Assembly (NCBI GenBank): GCA_945787305.1
Contig: CALZIH010000122.1
Span: 1-8,150, forward strand
Source: an uncultured Desulfobulbaceae bacterium
GTDB taxonomy: Bacteria > Desulfobacterota > Desulfobulbia > Desulfobulbales > Desulfobulbaceae
Direction: 5' to 3'
DNA: 8,150 nucleotides
Part shown: positions 1 to 5,093 of the stretch, piece after piece
How the letters are laid out: every line of letters begins with the position of its first letter
Position numbering within the stretch: the first letter of the stretch is position 1
Notes under the pieces: generated by a model
The model's input: the letters and a program-made list of their open reading frames with translations, nothing else
What the model was told of the DNA's origin: nothing
The model's database searches: none
Program-made: the position numbers and the translations under genes

Positions 1-656
1 CCTTTTTTCTTTGCTGCCAGCAAACGTTCACCCAGCTCAACAATCACATCCTCTCCGTCCCCAAGCACAATTGCATCAAAGAAATCGGCCACAGGCTCCG
101 GATTCAGGGAACAGGATCCACCACCGATAACCAATGGATGGAGTTCCGTACGATCGCAGGCCTTGATTGGGATGCCGGCGAGATCAAGTACAGTTAAAAT
201 GTTTGTGTAGCAGAGTTCATAGGGAAGGGTAAAGCCAAGGACATCAAAGGCTGCCAGTGGACGGCGGGACTCTAATGCAAAGAGGGGAAGGTTGGCCTTA
301 CGCAGCTCCTTCTCCATGTCGATATCAGGAGCATAGCTGCGCTGAGCGAGAAATCTATCGTCTTCGTTAAGAATGTGATAGAGTATTTGCAATCCAAGAT
401 GAGACATGCCGATCTCATAGAGATCCGGGAAAACCAGACAAAAACGCAGGGCAACCGATTCCCATTTTTTTTGTATGCTATTGAGCTCCCCGCCAATATA
501 CTGACCCGGTTTTTTTACCAACGGTAAAATCGCATCTATGTTGACCGGAGCTCTGTCCCGAAGTTCAACTTGTCCGGCAGTCTTTTCCCTGTTGTTAACA
601 GCGGCTGTATAATTTTCTACTCCGCCTGCTTGCTGTACCTGTTGTTTCATTGACAT
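1..656 (-). CDS. TIGR03960-type radical SAM protein, N-terminal part (partial)
   Basis: The reading frame starts at the ATG at 656 and is open to the left edge, giving 218 residues; the 3' end lies outside. The protein matches my memory of the N-terminal half of the TIGR03960 family, a B12-binding-domain-like region followed by a radical SAM domain. The signature blocks are KKPGQYIGGELNS (residues 48-60), FPDLYEIGMSHLGL (76-89), LFALESRRPL (125-134), FDVLGFTLPYELCYTN (137-152) and VIGGGSCSLNPEPVADFFDA (176-195). The CxxxCxxC motif that binds the iron-sulfur cluster would be further left, so catalytic competence cannot be judged. The first 40 residues are poorly conserved-looking. A second ATG at 650 is equally possible because neither has a clear ribosome binding site; an in-frame TAA at 696-698 limits the start upstream. 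The family's substrate is unknown to me. It is divergent from the AMIN gene and unrelated to the sulfur genes. Confidence 0.85.
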   Translation of the reverse strand, partial: MSMKQQVQQAGGVENYTAAVNNREKTAGQVELRDRAPVNIDAILPLVKKPGQYIGGELNSIQKKWESVALRFCLVFPDLYEIGMSHLGLQILYHILNEDDRFLAQRSYAPDIDMEKELRKANLPLFALESRRPLAAFDVLGFTLPYELCYTNILTVLDLAGIPIKACDRTELHPLVIGGGSCSLNPEPVADFFDAIVLGDGEDVIVELGERLLAAKKK

Positions 657-767
657 TATTACATTATTTGCGTAATCTTTTATTTGTATAGAGCGTTATT
701 CCATACTATGGAGAATCGGTAGGGGTAACGGTTTCCTTGAAATCTTTGCCTGTCAGGGCATTTATCC

Positions 768-792
768 GTCCACCGCTCGATGTTCGGTGGAC
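768..792. repeat. 8-bp inverted repeat in the divergent spacer
   Basis: GTCCACCG (768-775) and CGGTGGAC (785-792) are exact reverse complements separated by 9 bases. The element ends 27 bases before the AMIN start codon at 820. It is not followed by a T-tract on either strand, so it is a poor intrinsic terminator. It could be an operator for the divergent pair or an mRNA hairpin ahead of the AMIN gene. The right arm contains a GTG at 787 that is in frame with the AMIN gene, another reason to prefer the ATG at 820. The rest of the 163-base spacer (657-819) shows no promoter that I would defend. Confidence 0.5.
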
Positions 793-819
793 ATTTACTT
801 AACTCTTAACGTTATTTCC

Positions 820-1884
820 ATGAAAAAGCAGACACAGACAATATTCCTGTCCCTTTGTATTCAATCCCTGGTCCTGGTTTTCATGTTCTCTTTGGCCAGA
901 GCAGCTGGAAACCCAACCCTGGAAGCGATTGAATTTGAGAAATCTTCAGCCGATGAAGAACAGGTAACTTTTCAACTCAACGGCGTGTATATCCCGAAAA
1001 TTTTTGCCATGAAAGGGAAGAAGCCACGGGTAGTTTTTGATTTTCCCGATACAAAACCTGCCCGAACACTACAAAACACTGTCAAAACCGAAGGCAGGTT
1101 TATCAAACAGATCCGTATGGGCATTCACAAGGGGGAAAAACCCAAAACCCGGGTTGTCTTCGATCTTACTCCGGACATGGAGATAGATTTTGAGCAAAAT
1201 TTTAATCAACAGAAAAACAAGCTGACGGTTACAGTGTATTCTTCTGGTTCTAAACCGGAGGCACCGCAAACCAAGCCAACACAACCGACAACGGAAACCG
1301 TACCCGAAAAAATCGTCACGCTGGCACCTTCACCATTTGCAACCCAACAGCCGCAAGCAGCCCCTGAATCTCCCAGTGAGCCACAACCGCCCAAGGCTAC
1401 CGAGAAACCATCGATTGCAGACGATATCGCCGCCCCCCCTATCCAGGAGCCCGAGGTAAAAAAAGACGAGCCCGTTGATCAACCGCGAACAGCAAGTAGC
1501 ACGGATCCGATTCTCCATTCCGTTACTTTCGACAACTCGACAAACAGAGGAGAAATGGTTCAATTCAAACTCAACGACTTCTACCCTCCCGTTGTCTTTG
1601 GGATTGAAGAAGGCCTACCGCGGGTTGTCTGTGATTTCAAGGATACAAAGGCTGGTCCGACGTTGGAAGAATCCATCAAAGCCAATGGTCGTCACGTACG
1701 CTCCATCCGAATCGGAAAACACCAAAAACCTAACAAAATCAGAGTGGTTATTGATCTAGAACCAAACACCAACTACGACCTGCAACAGGTGTTTTTCAAA
1801 GAAGACAACCTGTTTGTCATTATTGTCAATGACATGCATAACACCCCACCGGTTACGGAACTGGAAAAGCCGCTGAATAACTAA
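820..1884 (+). CDS. Secreted protein with two AMIN domains
   Basis: The 354-residue product has a signal peptide: M-K-K, then a hydrophobic stretch at residues 8-25 and an A-R-A cleavage-like site near 28. AMIN domain 1 covers about 31-141 and AMIN domain 2 about 229-338. The two share the pattern of an opening NPTL/DPIL strand, a VxFxLN strand, PRVV-DF-DTK, an R-x-I-R-x-G block (98-101 in domain 1) and RVV-DL. Between them lies a roughly 85-residue linker rich in Pro, Thr, Glu and Gln. AMIN domains in AmiC-type amidases and PilQ secretins bind the cell envelope, probably peptidoglycan. Here there is no amidase or secretin domain, so the protein may be an envelope adaptor or localisation factor (inference). 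The start is chosen because it opens the signal peptide; the in-frame GTG at 787 would put 11 residues before it. No good ribosome binding site is visible. The gene stands alone on this strand and converges on PilZ. Confidence 0.8.
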   Translation: MKKQTQTIFLSLCIQSLVLVFMFSLARAAGNPTLEAIEFEKSSADEEQVTFQLNGVYIPKIFAMKGKKPRVVFDFPDTKPARTLQNTVKTEGRFIKQIRMGIHKGEKPKTRVVFDLTPDMEIDFEQNFNQQKNKLTVTVYSSGSKPEAPQTKPTQPTTETVPEKIVTLAPSPFATQQPQAAPESPSEPQPPKATEKPSIADDIAAPPIQEPEVKKDEPVDQPRTASSTDPILHSVTFDNSTNRGEMVQFKLNDFYPPVVFGIEEGLPRVVCDFKDTKAGPTLEESIKANGRHVRSIRIGKHQKPNKIRVVIDLEPNTNYDLQQVFFKEDNLFVIIVNDMHNTPPVTELEKPLNN

Positions 1885-1897
1885 TCATGGTAGAGAA

Positions 1898-1970
1898 CCT
1901 TATCCCCGACAGGCAAACCGAACGATGTTCAGGAGCACAGTGCGCCAAAATTAATATGCCTGTTATAAGG
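1898..1970. repeat. Long imperfect inverted repeat downstream of the AMIN gene
   Basis: CCTTAT (1898-1903) plus ACAGGCA (1909-1915) pair with TGCCTGT (1957-1963) plus ATAAGG (1965-1970), a 13-bp stem interrupted by an internal loop of five bases against one. The 41-base apical region contains two further small self-complementary pieces, GAAC-gat-GTTC and GCAC-a-GTGC, so it could fold as a branched RNA. It begins 14 bases after the AMIN stop codon. It has no T-tract directly after it, so it is a weak candidate for an intrinsic terminator; an mRNA 3'-end stabilising structure is as likely. The whole gap 1885-2050 contains no convincing coding region. Confidence 0.4.
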
Positions 1971-2029
1971 ACGCTTGGTGCAGCAGGAATCGAACACACC
2001 AGGTGCAAGGTTTTGCAGAGTATAGCCGC

Positions 2030-2060
2030 AAAAAGAAACAGCCTCCCTGATCAGGGGAGC
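2030..2060 (-). terminator. Intrinsic terminator of the PilZ gene
   Basis: Read on the minus strand, a G+C-rich hairpin centred on the palindrome TGATCA (2048-2053), with CCC/GGG and further pairs around a bulge, is followed at once by TGTTTCTTTTT. The PilZ stop codon TGA (2053-2051) lies in the loop side of the hairpin, so the terminator overlaps the last codons of the gene. It also blocks antisense transcription into the AMIN gene. Confidence 0.65.
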
Positions 2061-2452
2061 TCGTTTACTGCCGGGAAATCTTCCAGAAACTCAAGGGAAA
2101 CGCCGAAAGGGTCATCTGTGGAATAGAGAACCATGGTCTGCAGGAAACTATAACTGTCCATTGGCATGTTGAGGAACTCAAGCGCCAGACCATTTTCTTC
2201 AACCCGCACGACCCGCACTTGAAATTTTAAGATGAGACAGGAGTGCCGTCCTGTTTCATGCAGCTCCAGTTCACAAGCCTCACCAACATTAACGCTATAC
2301 CGCCCCTCAAGAAATAAACCACCAAGGCTCAGGTTATAGACCTGCCGCTCTTCATAGGTCTTTTCACCCAGAATCAATTTTGCAGTCCGGCAAAAGATTA
2401 CCCGTGTAAAACGTCTATTATCGAGCAGGTCTTGGTTGGTGATGTCGTCCAT
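2051..2452 (-). CDS. PilZ-domain protein, predicted c-di-GMP receptor
   Basis: The 133-residue product is essentially one PilZ domain. It shows both c-di-GMP-binding signatures: R13-R-F-T-R17 (RxxxR) near the N terminus and N40-L-S42-L-G44-G45 ([D/N]xSxxG) after the next strand. The remaining beta-strand pattern, including LELHETG and the FQVRVVRVEENGLALEF hairpin, is typical. A C-terminal stretch after about residue 95 is likely helical. PilZ proteins change conformation on binding cyclic di-GMP and act on motility, polysaccharide or secretion targets; the target here cannot be read from the sequence. The start is the ATG at 2452 preceded by GGGAAG ten bases upstream; a TTG directly before it would add one residue. 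The gene has its own promoter and terminator, so it is probably monocistronic even though it follows the membrane-protein gene on the same strand. Confidence 0.85.
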   Translation of the reverse strand: MDDITNQDLLDNRRFTRVIFCRTAKLILGEKTYEERQVYNLSLGGLFLEGRYSVNVGEACELELHETGRHSCLILKFQVRVVRVEENGLALEFLNMPMDSYSFLQTMVLYSTDDPFGVSLEFLEDFPAVNELP

Positions 2453-2544
2453 CAATCAAATGCTTCCCGGTATCAGGGCAGGTATAAGGGGCACAAGTAA
2501 CCGTGCCTTGAATAGAAATGTAAAGAATATATGCCAACTCGAAA

Positions 2545-2572
2545 ATTATAACATAACAATTGGAAAAAACAA
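2545..2572 (-). promoter_or_regulatory. Sigma70-like promoter of the PilZ gene
   Basis: On the minus strand a perfect TATAAT (2550-2545) lies 16 bases downstream of TTGTTT (2572-2567). Transcription would start near 2538, leaving a leader of about 86 bases. That leader contains a small hairpin, GGCAC (2507-2503) with GTGCC (2494-2490) and an 8-base loop, lying 38 bases before the start codon. The hairpin is too far from the start codon to cover the ribosome binding site itself. Confidence 0.5.
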
Positions 2573-2606
2573 GGCTGACCGGCAACATGTCCCTACGTCT
2601 CTTCTC

Positions 2607-3194
2607 CTACTCGCCCCCTTTGTTTCGCAGACGAAAACCGATAAACAGAGAGAGAACATACACAAGGAGAAAGACAAAAGTGACTGAAAGCCCCTGGATG
2701 CCATAATTATTTGCGGGAACGGAAAAGACATAGGGAATGCCATGGATCCCGATCAATGCCTCACCGGAAAAAGCCGTATTCAGCCAACCCAGAATCAGAA
2801 ATAGGGGAAGCAGATAAATCAGAACATAACGGGCATAGTGCTGGGCAAGGTAGGTATTAAAATCATCATTGAGTTCATCATCGGTGACCTTGTACATGGC
2901 CTGCCGACTATATTTTTCTGAAATCAGCTGAAGATCTTGCTGACGACTTCGTTTCTCGGCAAAAATTGCATTAAACTTCCTTACCTTTTCTTCCACCCGG
3001 AATCGCTTACGCAGATAAAACGATAAGCAGGCCGTAAAGACGGCCAGCAATGGGATATGCAACCAGACTGGAAGCCCAAGGAGAACAAACGGCGTGATAA
3101 AGACCAGATTCAATATGTCGACAACAAACGAAAAGAGAGGAATTGTGAAATCGTTATAGAGTCGATCCAATAGACTTTTCAACATGTCAACCAT
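2607..3194 (-). CDS. Membrane protein resembling the EMC3/TMCO1 (DUF106) family
   Basis: The predicted protein has 195 residues. Hydrophobic segments lie at about 17-40, 43-61, 122-140 and 168-188. Between the second and third is a highly charged region (62-121) starting RKRFRVEEKVRKFNAIF, likely a cytoplasmic helical hairpin or coiled coil. This layout of N-terminal membrane helix, charged coiled coil and two C-terminal helices, together with a helix reading LLPLFLILGWLNTAF, resembles DUF106/EMC3 proteins of the Oxa1/YidC/Get1 insertase superfamily. The assignment comes from topology and remembered motifs and is moderate. The start at 3194 is supported by GGAG (3206-3203) eight bases upstream. 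An in-frame ATG at 3245 is rejected because it lies inside a terminator hairpin and has no ribosome binding site. The protein has no visible signal peptide and ends in a short basic tail. It follows the TauE gene, but a terminator lies between them. Confidence 0.6.
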   Translation of the reverse strand: MVDMLKSLLDRLYNDFTIPLFSFVVDILNLVFITPFVLLGLPVWLHIPLLAVFTACLSFYLRKRFRVEEKVRKFNAIFAEKRSRQQDLQLISEKYSRQAMYKVTDDELNDDFNTYLAQHYARYVLIYLLPLFLILGWLNTAFSGEALIGIHGIPYVFSVPANNYGIQGLSVTFVFLLVYVLSLFIGFRLRNKGGE

Positions 3195-3211
3195 TATGGC
3201 AACTCCAATCG

Positions 3212-3248
3212 GAAAAACTATGGGGCGAACAACCGTCCACCCCATAGT
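3212..3248 (-). terminator. Intrinsic terminator after the TauE gene
   Basis: On the minus strand a perfect 9-bp stem, ACTATGGGG (3248-3240) with CCCCATAGT (3225-3217), encloses a 14-base loop and runs straight into TTTTT. It starts 26 bases after the TauE stop codon and ends only six bases before the GGAG ribosome binding site of the next gene. Expression of that gene from the upstream operon therefore requires read-through or a promoter hidden in the spacer. Confidence 0.8.
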
Positions 3249-3273
3249 ACTGCAATATGTTTATCTCTACAAA

Positions 3274-4965
3274 CTAACGCATGAACCAGAGCAAGCCGGT
3301 GTACTTGAGGCAGGTCAGGATCAAGGCAAATGCCAGCATACGTTTCAGGAAAATTTCCGGCAGTTTTTTCTGGATTTTGGGACCGACCACACCGCCACAC
3401 ATGGCACCGGCGGCGATTAACGCAGCCATGATCCAGTCAGGTTGATATCCCATCAGTACATACTTGGAAATACCGCCCAGCGACGTGGCAAAGGTTCCGG
3501 CCAGGGCGATCGGCACTGCCAGGTACATAGGGTAGCCGACCAGGGTGGTCATAAAGGGCATGAACATAAAACCACCACCTACGCCAAAAGAAGAGGCGAC
3601 AACGCCCATGGCAATACCGCCGATCAACATCAGGAGCGGCTTGGCAACAAAGGTTTCACCCCAGAACCGCATATCGAATTTAACAGGATTGAACTTATCA
3701 AACTCGATAGAACCCATCTCCATGGCCTTGCCTGACTCCTTGGCCTCTTTAACGGCAGCGTTGAACTTCTGGACAATAGCCTTCATCGCTTTTTTCTTTT
3801 CAATTGAACTGGGCAACGATTCGATAAACAGCTTAACACCAATAACAAAGCAAATGATGCCCAGGTAAAACTTGAAGGCTGCCAGGTTCAAGTATTTGGC
3901 TGACAGCGGTGGTCCAATGAAGAAAGCACCACAGACAATGCCGATGGCAAAGGGAATGGCCACCGGATAGGCAAACCGTTTTTCCTTGAAATACGACATC
4001 AGGCCGGTGATCGGCGAACACAGGGTCAGAAACAGATTAGTCGGCTTGATGGTATTGCCTGCATTGATACCGACAGGGCCTTTGGTACCGATAACCGTAA
4101 TCTGGAATGCAGCGGTAAACAAACCGCCTGCAGCACCCATAATGACAAAAAGAACACCGATGATGAAGGCACCGCCGAAAACAATAAGCGGATTCATGTA
4201 GACATTACCTGTTTTAAAGAAAAACCCTGACTTTTCGATGGTAAAAGTGTCAACTTTCTCTCCGTTCACGTAAACGGTCATCACGGTATCAGGGGCAAGG
4301 TTCCTGTATGGAGACATGGAGACGGAGAACTTACCCGTGCTCTTATCCAAGGTAACGCTTACGCCTTCATTCCACTGTTCGGCCTGCCGACCATGATCGG
4401 TCATGATCATTCGCGCGTTGCCGCCGGTGTTCGGCCGCTCCTTAACAACGGTATTAATACCAAACTTGTTCTCATGGGCAAAGGCAAGGAACTTCCATTG
4501 CGCTTCACTGTTGACCGGACCGAGCATTGCCCTGGCAGCAGGATCTATTTCGCCCCAGCCCTTGATCTTGTTCACCATTACTTTGTATTTGAAGGGCGGA
4601 AAGGCAAAAACACCCTTAGTTTGGCCTTTCCAGGCCTCCTTTGGTGTTGCCAATTGATCAGGGACACTGGTAAGAACATAATAGGTGGAAGGAATGGCAG
4701 TGTCACCAAAAGCGTTTTTTCCCCCTTTCCCCTCTTGCAGCCTTTTTCTCTCTTTTGGACCAAGGGCAGTTGGCGCTGAAAACATCTTCTCGGTACTGAT
4801 GACTACATACAGATCCTGGCCTGCCTCAATGGTTCCTTCCACACTGACGGGACTTCCTGCTTTAACCGTACTTGACCCTAAGGTTGCCTCCACACCAAGG
4901 ACACTGGAACCGGTCAGCACGACAGCTGATAGAACCACGCCCAAGAACAGTGAAATACGTTTCAT
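3274..4965 (-). CDS. TauE/SafE-family exporter with N-terminal periplasmic domain
   Basis: The 563-residue protein starts with a signal peptide (M-K-R-I, hydrophobic to about residue 24). A periplasmic region of about 230 residues (25-255) follows that I do not recognise. Then come two blocks of membrane helices, roughly 259-384 and 442-563. Each block carries the internal repeat of the TauE/SafE family (PF01925): GAAGG at 277-281 and GVGGG at 461-465. A Lys/Glu-rich helical segment (about 387-430) separates the blocks, presumably on the cytoplasmic side. Family members export sulfite, sulfoacetate or related anions. The context next to a sulfur-type molybdoenzyme favours sulfite or thiosulfate traffic, but the substrate is inferred. 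It is about twice the length of minimal family members (near 250 residues). The start at 4965 is fixed by GGAGGA (4977-4972) six bases upstream. A strong terminator follows the stop. Confidence 0.85.
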   Translation of the reverse strand: MKRISLFLGVVLSAVVLTGSSVLGVEATLGSSTVKAGSPVSVEGTIEAGQDLYVVISTEKMFSAPTALGPKERKRLQEGKGGKNAFGDTAIPSTYYVLTSVPDQLATPKEAWKGQTKGVFAFPPFKYKVMVNKIKGWGEIDPAARAMLGPVNSEAQWKFLAFAHENKFGINTVVKERPNTGGNARMIMTDHGRQAEQWNEGVSVTLDKSTGKFSVSMSPYRNLAPDTVMTVYVNGEKVDTFTIEKSGFFFKTGNVYMNPLIVFGGAFIIGVLFVIMGAAGGLFTAAFQITVIGTKGPVGINAGNTIKPTNLFLTLCSPITGLMSYFKEKRFAYPVAIPFAIGIVCGAFFIGPPLSAKYLNLAAFKFYLGIICFVIGVKLFIESLPSSIEKKKAMKAIVQKFNAAVKEAKESGKAMEMGSIEFDKFNPVKFDMRFWGETFVAKPLLMLIGGIAMGVVASSFGVGGGFMFMPFMTTLVGYPMYLAVPIALAGTFATSLGGISKYVLMGYQPDWIMAALIAAGAMCGGVVGPKIQKKLPEIFLKRMLAFALILTCLKYTGLLWFMR

Positions 4966-4979
4966 AGAGTTTCCTCCAA

Positions 4980-5054
4980 TCATTGATTTACAATCGGTTT
5001 TACTGCTGTTACCGAAGAACGAATGCTCCTACTACAACCACAACTGACTGTCAT
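4980..5054 (-). CDS. Possible 24-residue peptide upstream of TauE
   Basis: A small frame ATG 5054 to TGA 4980 lies in the 128-base gap between the sensor and TauE genes. A perfect AAGGAGG (5075-5069) stands upstream, but its 14-base spacing is longer than ideal. The peptide begins M-T-V-S-C-G-C-S-R-S, is basic, has two cysteines close together and no membrane segment. Its stop codon lies 14 bases before the TauE start and just before the TauE ribosome binding site, so translation could couple to TauE. It could equally be a chance frame next to a relict ribosome binding site. Confidence 0.3.
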   Translation of the reverse strand: MTVSCGCSRSIRSSVTAVKPIVNQ

Positions 5055-5093
5055 TTTTTCCAGATACACCTCCTTGCTGGTTTGGGTAGAATT

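Noticed and set aside
787..819. GTG start for the AMIN gene 33 bases upstream
   Set aside because: It lies in a hairpin arm, lacks a ribosome binding site and would place 11 residues before a clear M-K-K signal peptide.
1908..1955. Resemblance to a cyclic di-GMP (GEMM-I) riboswitch, from ACAGGCAAACC on the plus strand near a PilZ gene
   Set aside because: The second conserved strand (GACGCAAAGCC-like) and the tetraloop-receptor parts are absent, and the element lies downstream of its only same-strand gene.
1887..2126. Plus-strand open frame of 79 codons after the AMIN gene
   Set aside because: It runs through the inverted repeat, the terminator and the end of PilZ in the opposite sense, has no good ribosome binding site and no recognisable motifs.
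2520..2540. Sigma54-like TTGGCA upstream of the PilZ gene
   Set aside because: The required GC at the -12 position with correct spacing is missing; the nearby TATAAT promoter explains the gene better.
4393..5047. Plus-strand open frames of 80-130 codons opposite the TauE gene
   Set aside because: They are antisense to a well-supported gene, lack ribosome binding sites and show no family motifs.
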